DNA of 64,000 nt from Streptomyces sp. NRRL F-525 (GTDB lineage Bacteria > Actinomycetota > Actinomycetes > Streptomycetales > Streptomycetaceae), in the NCBI RefSeq assembly GCF_000716605.1, contig NZ_JNXE01000025.1, positions 1 through 64,000 of the forward strand, given 5' to 3'. How positions within the stretch are numbered: the first letter of the stretch is position 1; every line of letters begins with the position of its first letter. Positions 33,841 to 42,844 of the stretch are shown here, one piece after another. The position numbers and the translations under genes were made by a program. The notes under the pieces are model-generated. The model was not told the DNA's origin and did not search any database. It saw only the letters and a program-made list of their open reading frames with translations.

Positions 33841-35120
33841 CGCTGATCCTGGGTCTCGGGGTGCGGCTTGGTGAACAGGTACTGCTGGACGTCGAGGTAG
33901 CCGGAGCGGAAACCCGCCTCGGAGTAGGCGAGGTAGAAGGTCCACAGCCTGTGGAAGACCTCGTCGAAGCCGAGCGCCGCCGCCTCCCCCGCCCGCTCGG
34001 TGAACCGTTCGCGCCACAGCCGCAGGGTCTCGGCGTAGTGCGCGCCGAAGGCGTCGCGGCGGGCGAGGCGCAGGGCGGTGTGGTCGCGGGCGGTCTCCTC
34101 GATCGCCTCGGTGGAGGGGATGAGGCCGCCGGGGAAGACGTACTTGTGGATCCAGGTGAAGGTGTCCCGGGAGGCGAGCATCCGGTCGTGCGGCATGGTG
34201 ATGGCCTGGAGCGCCAACCGGCCGCCGGGCGCGAGCCGTTGGTCCAGGGCGCGGAAGTACACCGGCCAGAACTCGGCGCCGACCGCCTCGATCATCTCCA
34301 CGCTGACGACGGCGTCGTAGGTCCCCGACGCCTCGCGGTAGTCGCGGAGTTCGATGGAGACGCGGTCGCCGAGACCCGCCGCGCGCACCCGCTCGACGGC
34401 CAGGTCCCGTTGCTCGCGGGAGAGGGTGAGCGAGGTGACGCGGGCGCCCCGGGCGGCGGCCCGCAGGGCGAGTTCGCCCCAGCCGGTGCCGATCTCCAGG
34501 AGCCGGGTGCCCTCGCCCACGTCGGCGAGGTCCAACAGCCGGTCGATCTTGCGGTGTTGGGCCGCCGCGAGGAGGTCGTGGCTCGCGGGGAAGCCCCGGA
34601 AGACGGCGGAGGAGTAGCTGAGGGTGTCGTCGAGGAAGAGGGCGAAGAGGTCGTTGGACAGGTCGTAGTGGCGACTGATGTTGGCGCGGGAACCGTCGGG
34701 GGTGTTGCGCTCGGTGTGCGGGTGGCGCGGTGCCCAGAGGGTGCGCAGGCGTTGCAGCGGGGCCGGGATCAACTCGGCCGCGTGCCCGGCCAGCACGGTC
34801 AGCGCCGCGACCAGGTCGGGGGCGTCCCACTCGCCTGCCATGTACGACTCGCCGAAGCCGATCAGGCCCTCCGTGCCGATGCGGGCGTGGAAGGCGGCCG
34901 GGTCGCGGACGTCGATCAGCGGGCCGCCCTTGCCGACGTCCGGGGCACCGGCGAACCGTGCCCGCAGGGGCAGTTGGGCGAGGGCGCGTCGGACGAGGGC
35001 CGCGGTGAATGCCGTACGGACGCGGGAGGCGGCCGGTACGCGGCGGACGTCGGGCCAGCGGGAGGGGTCGACGGCGGCGGTGCGCACGCGGTGGGTGGTG
35101 CGGGGTTCTGCTGTCGTCAT
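33837..35120 (-). CDS. cyclopropane-fatty-acyl-phospholipid synthase family methyltransferase
   Basis: 427 residues. Residues 1-150 are the CFA N-terminal part (IGFGESYMAGEWDAPDL). SAM-binding LLEIGTGWGELAL, then NISRHYDLSNDLFALFLDDTLSYSSAVF, VSVEMIEAVGAEFWPVYF and SEAGFRSGYLDVQQYLF are clear. It should methylate or cyclopropanate an unsaturated acyl chain in membrane lipids. Start ATG 35120 overlaps the DUF1365 stop (ATGA); the open frame upstream is antisense-like read-through. Central gene of the operon. Confidence 0.9.
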   Translation of the reverse strand: MTTAEPRTTHRVRTAAVDPSRWPDVRRVPAASRVRTAFTAALVRRALAQLPLRARFAGAPDVGKGGPLIDVRDPAAFHARIGTEGLIGFGESYMAGEWDAPDLVAALTVLAGHAAELIPAPLQRLRTLWAPRHPHTERNTPDGSRANISRHYDLSNDLFALFLDDTLSYSSAVFRGFPASHDLLAAAQHRKIDRLLDLADVGEGTRLLEIGTGWGELALRAAARGARVTSLTLSREQRDLAVERVRAAGLGDRVSIELRDYREASGTYDAVVSVEMIEAVGAEFWPVYFRALDQRLAPGGRLALQAITMPHDRMLASRDTFTWIHKYVFPGGLIPSTEAIEETARDHTALRLARRDAFGAHYAETLRLWRERFTERAGEAAALGFDEVFHRLWTFYLAYSEAGFRSGYLDVQQYLFTKPHPETQDQR

Positions 35121-35899
35121 GTCACGTTCTCCGGGGCACGGTTGTCGTCGGTTCGGGGCTGAACGGGCAGCCCCCGCAGGTAGAGCCGTATGCCGTGGAC
35201 GCGGATCGCGGCCGACACGGCGAGGGTGGACCAGGGGTGGCGCAGCGCCAGCCGCAGCAGCCGCGCGGTACTCGCCTCGCGCCGGGTGCCGCGTACCGTC
35301 GCGGTGAAGGCACGGGCGCCCTCGCGGTCCAGGTGGACGGTCAGGGCGAGTTGGGGCCCGGGCGGTGGCAGCCGCATGCGGTAGCCGCCGTCGACCGGGA
35401 AGAACGGGGAGACGTACAGCTTCTTCTCGGCGCGCACGGTATCGGAGGCATCCGGGTGCAGCAGGTAGCAGTGCCGCCCGCCGTAGGTGTTGTGCACCTC
35501 CGCGACCACGCACCGCGGTTCGCCGTCGGGGCCGTAACACCAGTACAGGGTCAGGGGGTTGAAGACGTACCCGAACACCCGGGCGTGAGCCAGCATCACC
35601 ACCCGGCCGCCATCCAGGCGCACGCCGTGCCCGGCGAGGAAGGCGTCCAGCCCGGCCCGGATTGAGGGCAGGCCGTCGCCGGTGAAGTGGTCGCGCGGGT
35701 CGAAGCGAGCCAACGAGCGGAGCGGGCGCGGGAGTTGCGGCGGATGGTCAGGATCTATGAGCCACATGTACGTGCGGTGCCGCAGCCTGTAACGCCGGGG
35801 CGCGGTCCGCACGTGCGCGATCGTGCAGGAGTACAGCGCCGGTACCGTACCGACCTCCGTCGGTACCGCTTTCACCCGCGCGGATACGGCGTTCACCAC
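35117..35899 (-). CDS. DUF1365 protein
   Basis: 260 residues. DUF1365 features: ALYSCTIAHVRTAPRRYRLRHRTYMWLIDPD, FGYVFNPLTLYWCYGPDGEPRCVVAEVHNTYGGRHCYLL and KKLYVSPFFPVDGGYRMRLPPPG. The biochemical activity of DUF1365 is unknown, but the gene nearly always sits between a flavin amine oxidase-like gene and a CFA-synthase-like gene, as here. GTG 35899 overlaps the upstream gene by 7 bases. Confidence 0.9.
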   Translation of the reverse strand: MVNAVSARVKAVPTEVGTVPALYSCTIAHVRTAPRRYRLRHRTYMWLIDPDHPPQLPRPLRSLARFDPRDHFTGDGLPSIRAGLDAFLAGHGVRLDGGRVVMLAHARVFGYVFNPLTLYWCYGPDGEPRCVVAEVHNTYGGRHCYLLHPDASDTVRAEKKLYVSPFFPVDGGYRMRLPPPGPQLALTVHLDREGARAFTATVRGTRREASTARLLRLALRHPWSTLAVSAAIRVHGIRLYLRGLPVQPRTDDNRAPENVT

Positions 35900-37188
35900 C
35901 GCACCCCCAGCGCCGCCGCGGCCTCGACACCCGACCGGCAGCCGTCCTCGTGGAAACCCCAGCCGTGGTACGCGCCCGCGAACACACAGACGTCACCGGC
36001 GAGTTCGGGCAGCCGCTGCTGCGCGGCCACCGACTCGGGGGTGTAGACGGGGTGTTCGTAGACCATGCGGGCCAGCACCCGGCCGGGGTCGACGCGGTCC
36101 TCGCCGCCCAGGGTGACCACGAACGTCTCGGTGGCGTCGAGGCGTTGGAGCCGGTTCATGTCGTAACTGACCCGCACCCGGCCGGAGTCGGCCGAGCACG
36201 AGGGCATGAGGTGGTTCCAGGAGGCGCGGGCACCCGGGGCGCGGGGCAGCAGCCGGGTGTCGGTGTGCAGGAGGGTGGTGTTGCGGGAGTACGGGAACGC
36301 GCCCAGCAACTCCCGTTCCAGCGAGGTCGGTTCGGCGAGCAGCCGGAGCGCCTGGTCCGGGTGGACGGCGATCACGACGGCGTCGTAGGACTCGGTGGTG
36401 CCGTCCTCGGTGGTGATGTCGGCGCGGTCGGCGTGACGTCGTACGGAACGGACAGGGGTGGACGTGCGGATCTCGCCGATGTGCTTGGCGATCCGGTCGA
36501 CGTAGGTGCCAGAGCCGCCGGTGACCGTGCGCCACACCGGTGATCCGCTCACCGACAGCATGCCGTGGTGTTCCAGGAAGCGGAACAGATAGGCGGCCGG
36601 GTAGCGTTGGGCGGTTTCGGCGTCGCAGGACCACACGGCCGACACCATCGGCGTGACGAAGTGGGCGCGGAAATAGGCGGAGTAGCCCTCCCGGTCCAGG
36701 AACTCCCCCAGGGTCAGGGCCTCTTCACCGCCCCGGGCCAGCAGGCGGCGGGCCGCGCGGTGGAAGAGCGGCACCTCGGCGAGCAGCCGCAGATAGCGGG
36801 GGCGCAGGAGGTTGCGGGGCTGGGCGAAGAGCCCGGCCGGGCCGCGCGCACCGGCGTACTCCAGCCCGCACCCCTCGCAGCGCACGGACATGCTCATCTC
36901 CGACTCCTGGGTGGGGACGCCGAGTTCGTCGAAGAGCCGCAACAGGCGTGGATACGTACGCCTGTTGTGCACGATGAACCCGGAGTCGACGCGGTGCACC
37001 CGCCCGTCGTGCGCCGACGTCAGCTCGTGGGTGTGCGCGTGCCCGCCGAGCCGGTCGTCGGCCTCGTACAGGGTGACGTGACCGGCCCGGCCCAGGATGT
37101 ACGCGGCGGTCAGCCCCGCCACCCCGGAACCGATCACGGCGGTGCGGCGCCCGTGCCGCGCTGTCCGCTCCATCGCCATCTCCGTCAC
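35893..37188 (-). CDS. flavin amine-oxidase-like NAD(P)/FAD oxidoreductase
   Basis: 431 residues. FAD Rossmann IGSGVAGLTAAYILGRAGHVTLYEADDRLGGHAHTH, then VDSGFIVHNRRTYPRLLRLFDELGVPTQESEMSMSV, SPVWRTVTGGSGTYVDRIA and a C-terminal FAGAYHGWGFHEDGCRSGVEAA typical of the COG2907 type. It heads the five-gene operon. In proteobacteria the same trio (COG2907, DUF1365, CFA-like) belongs to singlet-oxygen or photo-oxidative stress regulons and to unusual fatty acid synthesis; that link is by analogy. ATG near 37170-37188; several in-frame starts exist. Confidence 0.9.
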   Translation of the reverse strand: MTEMAMERTARHGRRTAVIGSGVAGLTAAYILGRAGHVTLYEADDRLGGHAHTHELTSAHDGRVHRVDSGFIVHNRRTYPRLLRLFDELGVPTQESEMSMSVRCEGCGLEYAGARGPAGLFAQPRNLLRPRYLRLLAEVPLFHRAARRLLARGGEEALTLGEFLDREGYSAYFRAHFVTPMVSAVWSCDAETAQRYPAAYLFRFLEHHGMLSVSGSPVWRTVTGGSGTYVDRIAKHIGEIRTSTPVRSVRRHADRADITTEDGTTESYDAVVIAVHPDQALRLLAEPTSLERELLGAFPYSRNTTLLHTDTRLLPRAPGARASWNHLMPSCSADSGRVRVSYDMNRLQRLDATETFVVTLGGEDRVDPGRVLARMVYEHPVYTPESVAAQQRLPELAGDVCVFAGAYHGWGFHEDGCRSGVEAAAALGVRW

Positions 37189-37285
37189 GTGTCCTCCCGC
37201 CGGTCAGGGGTTCACGCGTAATCCGGATCAGGTCGGGCGGCGGATTGGCCGTATGCCGAAACGAGTGGTGGGCCACCCACCTCAA

Positions 37286-37322
37286 CACCACACCCCCAGG
37301 TCAAAGGCCTGGGGGTGTGGTG
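37286..37322 (-). terminator. strong hairpin terminator
   Basis: Perfect 15-bp stem (37286-37300 with 37308-37322) around a 7-base loop, left arm CACCACACCCCCAGG. It lies 20 bases beyond the stop of the serine hydrolase on the - strand and upstream of the lipid operon, so it separates the two units and prevents read-through. Confidence 0.85.
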
Positions 37323-37341
37323 TCGGGCGGGCGGGACGCTT

Positions 37342-38613
37342 CTAACGCGTGGGGGTCGAGCCGTCGTAGACATGACCGGGGGTCGCGATCTGGGTGATCG
37401 CGCGGGCGAGGAGAGTGGACGGCTCCTGGCCCCCGGTGGTGATGTCGGTGTTGATCAGGACGACCAGGGTCGCCTTGAGGGCGGGGAGGTAGACGGTCAC
37501 GGACTCGTAGCCCGGGATGGAGCCGTTGTGCCCGATCCAGCCGCCGGTCTCGAAGATGCCGAGGCCGTAGTCGAGGCCGGGGAATCCGGTCGGCAGCACC
37601 TTCAGCCGCTGCTTCTGGGTCTCGGGGCTGAGCAGCTCCCCGGTGGCGACGGTCTTCGCCCAGCTGCGCAGATCGTGCATGGTCGAGATCATCGCGCCGG
37701 CCGACCAGGCCCAACTCGGGTTCCAGTCGGTCGAGTCGGCGACCGCGCCGGTCAGTGTCTGGTTGGTGTAGCCGTGCGCGTGCGGCTCCGGGAACTCACG
37801 GACGTTCGGGCCGTCGGGGAACAGCGTCTGGTCGAGGTGGGCCGGGCGCAGCACCCGCCGGTTGATGACATCGGCGATGTGATGACCGGTGACCTTCTCG
37901 ATCACCAGGCCGAGCAGGACGAGGTTGCTGTTGTTGTAGACGAACACCTTGCCCGGCGCGCCGGTGTTGCGGTGCTTGTAGCCGTACGCCAGCAGTTCCT
38001 GCGGGGTGAACGTGCGGGTCGGGTCGCTCAGCAGATCGTGCGCGAAGTCCGCGTCCGCGCTGTACGGGAACAGCCCGCTGCGCATCTCGGCCAGGTGGCG
38101 CAGGGTGATGTGGCGGCCGTTCGGCACGCCGTGGACGTAGCGCGAGATCGGGTCGTCCAGCCCGATGCGGTGCTCGTCGACGAGCTGGAGCAGCGCGGTG
38201 ACGGTGAAGGTCTTGGTCTCGCTGCCGATCCGGGAGTAGAAGTCGGTGCTCATCGGCTGCCCGGTGACCTTGTCGGCGACGCCGGTCGCGCGGACGTAGC
38301 AGCCCTTGCCCGGCATCCACAGTCCGACGGCGACACCGGGGATGGCGGCCTGCTTACGGACGTCCGCGATGGCCTTGTCGAGGCGGGCGGCGACGCCGCG
38401 GCCGAGGCCGTCGGAGGAGCAGTGGTCCTGGTTCTGGTCCTGGTTCTGGTCCGGGTTCTGGTCCGGGTTCTGGTCCGGGTTCTGGTTCTGGGCGTGCGGG
38501 GCGGGGTGGACCACCGAGGTGGCGTTGGCGGAGGTCGCCAGCACCGGGGCGGCCAGGACGGACGCGGCCAGCAGCGCGGCTGCCAGGAGGCGTCTGGAGG
38601 GGGTACGTCGCAT
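37342..38613 (-). CDS. secreted serine hydrolase, D-alanyl-D-alanine carboxypeptidase / class C beta-lactamase type
   Basis: 423 residues. Signal peptide (LLAAALLAASVLAAPVLATSANA), then an Asn/Gln/Asp/Pro repeat (PDQN-type, about 42-63), then the beta-lactamase-like domain with Ser131-Glu-Thr-Lys134, a YNN at the YxN position, and HNG as the third motif. The enzyme should act on peptidoglycan or a related peptide outside the cell. ATG 38613 has GGAAGAAG upstream and gives a clean signal peptide. Confidence 0.85.
   Translation of the reverse strand: MRRTPSRRLLAAALLAASVLAAPVLATSANATSVVHPAPHAQNQNPDQNPDQNPDQNQDQNQDHCSSDGLGRGVAARLDKAIADVRKQAAIPGVAVGLWMPGKGCYVRATGVADKVTGQPMSTDFYSRIGSETKTFTVTALLQLVDEHRIGLDDPISRYVHGVPNGRHITLRHLAEMRSGLFPYSADADFAHDLLSDPTRTFTPQELLAYGYKHRNTGAPGKVFVYNNSNLVLLGLVIEKVTGHHIADVINRRVLRPAHLDQTLFPDGPNVREFPEPHAHGYTNQTLTGAVADSTDWNPSWAWSAGAMISTMHDLRSWAKTVATGELLSPETQKQRLKVLPTGFPGLDYGLGIFETGGWIGHNGSIPGYESVTVYLPALKATLVVLINTDITTGGQEPSTLLARAITQIATPGHVYDGSTPTR
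38423..38491. repeat. 12-bp tandem coding repeat
   Basis: Units of CTGGTCCGGGTT and CTGGTCCTGGTT are repeated about five and a half times inside the serine hydrolase gene, encoding the NPDQ/NQDQ linker just after the signal peptide. Nearly identical DNA copies suggest recent slippage; copy number would change linker length without breaking frame. Confidence 0.8.
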
Positions 38614-38770
38614 GTGGGGGCGCTTCTTCCGGATCGGGGGTGGGGCTGCCACGGCACCATCCGGAGCCGGACGGGAGCTCCTCCTGCGGCACGCATCCCC
38701 GCGAGTCCACTCGTTCGGACCGATGGTCGTCTACGACACCCGACCGCCCCTCCCGACTCGGCTGACAGAG

Positions 38771-39175
38771 CTACCCCTGCCCCGGGACATTGAAGTTGAG
38801 CCCTGAGAAGTCCCGCCCCTGGACGATCGGGCCCTGCTGATTCCCGCCGCTCACGGTGTTGTGCGCGTCACCGTCTCCGGTACGCAGCACCTGCGCCTGC
38901 TGCTGCCACTGCGTCAAGTGCGTTCGGAACAAGGGGTCTTGCTCGGCACGGCGACGCAGAGCCTCGCTGAGCGCCCGGGCTCGCTCCACATCATGGGGAG
39001 CCGCGGACAAGGCGGCCAACTCGGCTTCGCCGGTTGCCGGATCCGGCGATCCTGCAGGTTCCCCCGTCGGGCTTCTCCGTACCAACCCCCGCAGCGCCGC
39101 CCAGAGTTGCTGCCCCAACTCACCGCCCGCCCCGGTCGCCACCGCCGTGAGGAGACTCGCCGAGATCGGATCCAC
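38771..39175 (-). CDS. small protein with RHIM/amyloid-like motif
   Basis: 134 residues. An N-terminal helical stretch (MDPISASLLTAVATGAGG, amphipathic) and a helix with DPLFRTHLTQW are followed by a low-complexity C-terminus: N106-T-V-S-G at 106-110, then GPIVQGRDFSG at 115-125 and LNF. The NLR-like protein encoded 3.7 kb away carries nearly the same segment (N109 to F133), and its N-terminal helix region has the same spacing of DALAEWL. Such G-x-x-V-Q-x motifs in actinobacterial NLR partners are thought to nucleate amyloid signalling like the mammalian RHIM. No effector domain is seen, so it may be an adaptor, a decoy or a membrane-active effector through its N-terminus. GTG 39175 start. 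Confidence 0.7.
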   Translation of the reverse strand: MDPISASLLTAVATGAGGELGQQLWAALRGLVRRSPTGEPAGSPDPATGEAELAALSAAPHDVERARALSEALRRRAEQDPLFRTHLTQWQQQAQVLRTGDGDAHNTVSGGNQQGPIVQGRDFSGLNFNVPGQG

Positions 39176-39591
39176 GCCTGTACCCCCAGCCGAACGGATC
39201 GGAGCGTCATCGTCTCAGAACCATCCGCTCACCGGAGCGGTCGCCGTCGGCCATATACGGGGCCGGTGTCTGGTACCGAGCGCGCGGTGGCGGTAGGCAC
39301 CAGACACCGGATCTTTTATGCTGTCGAGGTTACTGCACTCAGATGACTGGCGGTCACACATGCAATGCATGTCAATACAACTATGGCCGCCAGGTATCCT
39401 ACGAACTTCTCGCGCATTCGCATCTTTCAGGTAGATCCGGGCAACGTCTGATGCGCAGGCGAGGTGGGGAGAGGTGGGGCTCCGGTCCGAGTTTGCGGAC
39501 CCAGCGCCTCCGCGCGAGAGCAACAATTGCAGATGCCGTGGCTGAACGGAAGCCTTGAGGCGGCACGATGTGATCACCGCGCCGCGCCGCC
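39176..39591. other. 416-base non-coding stretch, AT-richer, with a hairpin
   Basis: No convincing gene. Composition is clearly lower in GC than the surroundings. CTGGCGG at 39347-39353 and CCGCCAG at 39387-39393 form a 7-bp inverted repeat enclosing the palindrome ATGCAATGCAT. It probably holds the promoter of the small motif protein (leftward) and the 3' region of the SARP gene; the inverted repeat could be an operator or a terminator. Confidence 0.55.
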
Positions 39592-42500
39592 CTAATTGGA
39601 CTCGTGAGTAAGGTCGCCCCGCAGGTCGGCCAGCGCCGCCGCAGCCCGGGCCTCTTCCGCAGGAGCCCCTACAGAGCGGCTCGCGGCGAGACTTTCCTCC
39701 AGGTGGACCGCGGCCCGGGCCAGGTGCCCGGCTTCACGCTCAGCTGCCGCGAGATCGAAGAGGACGTCCACCTCGTCGCCCACCGCGTGAATCGCACGTG
39801 TCACCTCAAGTGCGGCGACATGGTGCCGCAGAGCCTCGTCCGTACGCCCCGCCGCACGGTGCGCCCTGCCGATTCGCGTGAGGGCGATGGCCTCCGCCCG
39901 CCGGTCTCCGACGTGCTTCAGTATCGGCAGCGCCAGGCCATAGACGGCAAGAGCCTCATCGGTCCTGCCGAGCTCATCCATGACGGAAGCCAAATTCATT
40001 CGGATCGTCGCTTTGTCCCTCGGGTTGCCCATTCGCTCCGCCAAGACCATCGCCTGACGATAAGCAGTTTCGGCATCCTCCAGGTGCCCTGTTTTCTTCC
40101 GTAATTCTGCCAGATTGTTCAGCGTGCTATACCTTCCCCGCTCGTACCCTATGGCCGTGAAATCAGCCAGTGCAGAGGTAAAGCATGCCAATGCCTCTTC
40201 ATACTCCGCGAGGTGCAGGTGACTTATTCCGAGCAAGTTGCGGCAGCGGGAGATCCGGAGGATATCTACTGTTTGCAGCAGAGAATTGAGAGACTCTTTC
40301 TGGAGTGATCGAGCCAGCGCGTACCGCCCTGTCTGCCACAGAGAAATAGTAATTTGGTGAACGCACTCGCCCTCCAGTTCCCGGTCCCGCAGAGACCGCG
40401 CGATGTCACGCGCCTCACTCCCGGTCGCGATCGCCTCGTCATAACGCGAGCCGTGGGTGTACACCGCGCAGAGGTCGAGCAGCGCTCGCGCCCTGGCCAC
40501 GCTGTCACCTGCGGCGTTCCAGTGGGCGGCGGCGCGCCGCAGCAGCGGCTCGGCCTCGACGAGGTGCCCCTCCATGTCCAGGAATCCCGCCAACACATGG
40601 ACGGAAATGGCGAGTTGACGTTCCGTGCCATGCTTTGCAAGCCAGTCCAGAGTGACCAGAAGATTGGCCGACTCGGCGATCAGCCACTGCTCCGCCGACT
40701 GCGAGTCGACGATTTCCGGACACGTCGGAGTGGCTGATTCACCGACGTCGAGATCCGTGCGCGAGCGGAAGGGATAGGCCAGCCGGTCCGCTCGATCAGC
40801 CGTGCGGATGTAATGATCGACCAAGCTTTGTCCGGCCTGTCGAACATCGTCCTCGGAATCGGCGTCACCGACCTCGATCAGCGATCGCGCGTAGTCCCGC
40901 AGCAGGTCGTGCATGGTGAAACGGAGCGGAACAGGCTCGAACACGAGGCAATGAGCATGTAGTTCCTCAAGTACGCGTTCGACTGTCTCCAAGGAGAATC
41001 CTGTGAGCGCGGCGATCGCCGGCGGCCTGAACTCCACCCCCACATGGAGTCCGATACGGCGGAAAACCAGTTGCTGCTCGGCGTTCAGCGCGGCGTAGGA
41101 CACTGCGAAGACATGCGTCAACGTCCGGTCCGCGTCGCGCAGTTGGGCGAGGTGTCCGCCGGAGCCGCCCAATTGGCGCAGCAGGTCGGACGTGGCCCAC
41201 GAGGGACGGGCGAGCAATCGGCTCGCGGCGATCTCGATGGCCAGCGGAAGATGCCCACAGATGCGGATGATCTCGGCCACGTCCGCCGGGTCGGTGTCCC
41301 GCCCTCTCCCCAGCCGCTGGGAGAAGAGCGCCGCCGCGTCCTCGGCCGACAGCACGTCCAGGGAGACCGGTCGTACTCCGGGGAGTCCGGGCAGTCGACG
41401 GCGGCTGGTCACAACGACCGCTGTCGGGGAGGAGCCCGGGAGCAGGGGGCGGATCTGGGCCGAGGAGGTCGCGTCGTCGAGGATCACCAGCATCCGGCGG
41501 TCATGCGCCACCGATCGCCACAGGGCGATCAACTCGTCGAGCTCGCGCGGTAGTTCCTTGCTGTCCATGCCGACGAGCCGCAGGAGCTCGGTGAGTGCGC
41601 GGGCAGCGGTCGGCGGTGTCCGGTCGGCTGAATACCCTCCTAAATGGAGGAAAATCCTGCCATCCGGAAACCGCTCCCGTAATCGATGCGCCAGATGGAC
41701 CGCCAGACTCGATTTGCCGATGCCGCCCATTCCGTGAATCGCCTCGACGGTGACGATGTCCGAGGACCCCTGTCCCTCGCACAGCGCCGAACTGAGCCGG
41801 CGCAGCTCATCGCGCCGTCCGGCCCACGGAACATCGCGGGGCAGATTGTCCGGCACTTGGCGCGTCGGCCTGGGGGGTGCCTTCTGCTCGGCACCGGTCC
41901 GGGGGAACAAGTCCTCCGCGGGTGTCCCCGCCAGGATTCCCTGATGGACCCGGTGCAGCCCCCGGCCCGCGTCGAGACCGATGTCCCGGACGACCCGCTG
42001 CCGTGTCCGCTGGAGCAGCCGGGTCGCCTCGGCCGTCCGGTTGCTGCCGTACAGGGCGACGGCCAGTCGTTCGGCCAGAGCCTCGTCCACCGGGTGTGCC
42101 TCGGCCAACGGCAGGAGCACGGGCACGGCGTCGGTGAACCTGCCTGCGCGCAGCAGGATCTCGGCTCTGGTCATCGCGGCCGCGAGACTGCTCTCTTCGA
42201 CGGCGACGCGCAGATGCTCGGCCCAGGACCCCGTGATCCCGGCCAGCGGCTCACCGTGCCAGAGACCGTCCGCCCGGTCCAGCAGACGCAGAGCGGCTTC
42301 CTCGTCCCGGCCGTCCCCCATGGAGCGGGCTCGTTCGACGCAGCTGGTGTAACAGCGCAGGTCCACCCGATCCGGGTCGATCTCCAGGGAGTACGAGTTC
42401 GTGCGGCTGACGATCGCGGGCGCGTCGCCCCCGGCGATCCGCAGCGAACTCCGGACCCGTGAGATGTGGACGTGGAGCGCTTCCCTCGCTTTGCCGGGCG

Positions 42501-42726
42501 GATGTTCGTCCCAGATACGGTGGATCAGGGCGTCCACGCTCACCGTACGCCCCGCGTCCCAGGCGAGGCAGGCGAGTGCGAGCCTGGTTTTTGTCGAGCC
42601 GAGGTCATTACGGCGACCCGCTGCCCGAATCTCCACCGATCCCGAAAGCCTGATCTCGAAGTCCACCAGCGTCCTCCCCGCCGGTAGGGCCTGCGATTGC
42701 CGAGCATTCGAGAGTGTCATGGACAT
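39592..42726 (-). CDS. SARP-type regulator with NB-ARC and TPR domains (AfsR-like)
   Basis: 1044 residues from ATG 42726. Order: OmpR-like winged helix (about 20-115, with LACLAWDAGRTVSVDALIHRIWD), bacterial transcriptional activator domain (about 120-265), NB-ARC ATPase with P-loop GMGGIGKSS near 340, a TSRRRLPGL sensor and CGHLPLAIEIAASRL, then a TPR array (about 690-1030). AfsR-family proteins activate antibiotic or signalling genes when ATP binding and TPR-sensed partners permit. TTG 42762 is another possible start. It is divergent from a second NB-ARC-TPR gene at 42845 with 118 bases between and shares its ATPase design, so this may be a regulator of that gene. Confidence 0.85.
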   Translation of the reverse strand: MSMTLSNARQSQALPAGRTLVDFEIRLSGSVEIRAAGRRNDLGSTKTRLALACLAWDAGRTVSVDALIHRIWDEHPPGKAREALHVHISRVRSSLRIAGGDAPAIVSRTNSYSLEIDPDRVDLRCYTSCVERARSMGDGRDEEAALRLLDRADGLWHGEPLAGITGSWAEHLRVAVEESSLAAAMTRAEILLRAGRFTDAVPVLLPLAEAHPVDEALAERLAVALYGSNRTAEATRLLQRTRQRVVRDIGLDAGRGLHRVHQGILAGTPAEDLFPRTGAEQKAPPRPTRQVPDNLPRDVPWAGRRDELRRLSSALCEGQGSSDIVTVEAIHGMGGIGKSSLAVHLAHRLRERFPDGRIFLHLGGYSADRTPPTAARALTELLRLVGMDSKELPRELDELIALWRSVAHDRRMLVILDDATSSAQIRPLLPGSSPTAVVVTSRRRLPGLPGVRPVSLDVLSAEDAAALFSQRLGRGRDTDPADVAEIIRICGHLPLAIEIAASRLLARPSWATSDLLRQLGGSGGHLAQLRDADRTLTHVFAVSYAALNAEQQLVFRRIGLHVGVEFRPPAIAALTGFSLETVERVLEELHAHCLVFEPVPLRFTMHDLLRDYARSLIEVGDADSEDDVRQAGQSLVDHYIRTADRADRLAYPFRSRTDLDVGESATPTCPEIVDSQSAEQWLIAESANLLVTLDWLAKHGTERQLAISVHVLAGFLDMEGHLVEAEPLLRRAAAHWNAAGDSVARARALLDLCAVYTHGSRYDEAIATGSEARDIARSLRDRELEGECVHQITISLWQTGRYALARSLQKESLNSLLQTVDILRISRCRNLLGISHLHLAEYEEALACFTSALADFTAIGYERGRYSTLNNLAELRKKTGHLEDAETAYRQAMVLAERMGNPRDKATIRMNLASVMDELGRTDEALAVYGLALPILKHVGDRRAEAIALTRIGRAHRAAGRTDEALRHHVAALEVTRAIHAVGDEVDVLFDLAAAEREAGHLARAAVHLEESLAASRSVGAPAEEARAAAALADLRGDLTHESN

Positions 42727-42844
42727 CGCACACTCGACCACGAGAGGAAGCTGTGAGCTCAAAATTGACCGATAAACAGCCGCATTAGTTCACTTCTTGC
42801 GCGGAGTGGGGAGTGACTCCCGGAGGACCGAAAGGAGTTGCCAC

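Noticed and set aside
33004..34830. 608-codon frame fused to the DUF1295 gene
   Set aside because: The DUF1295 product starts at ATG 33840 by ATGA overlap; the upstream part is the shadow of the CFA-like gene.
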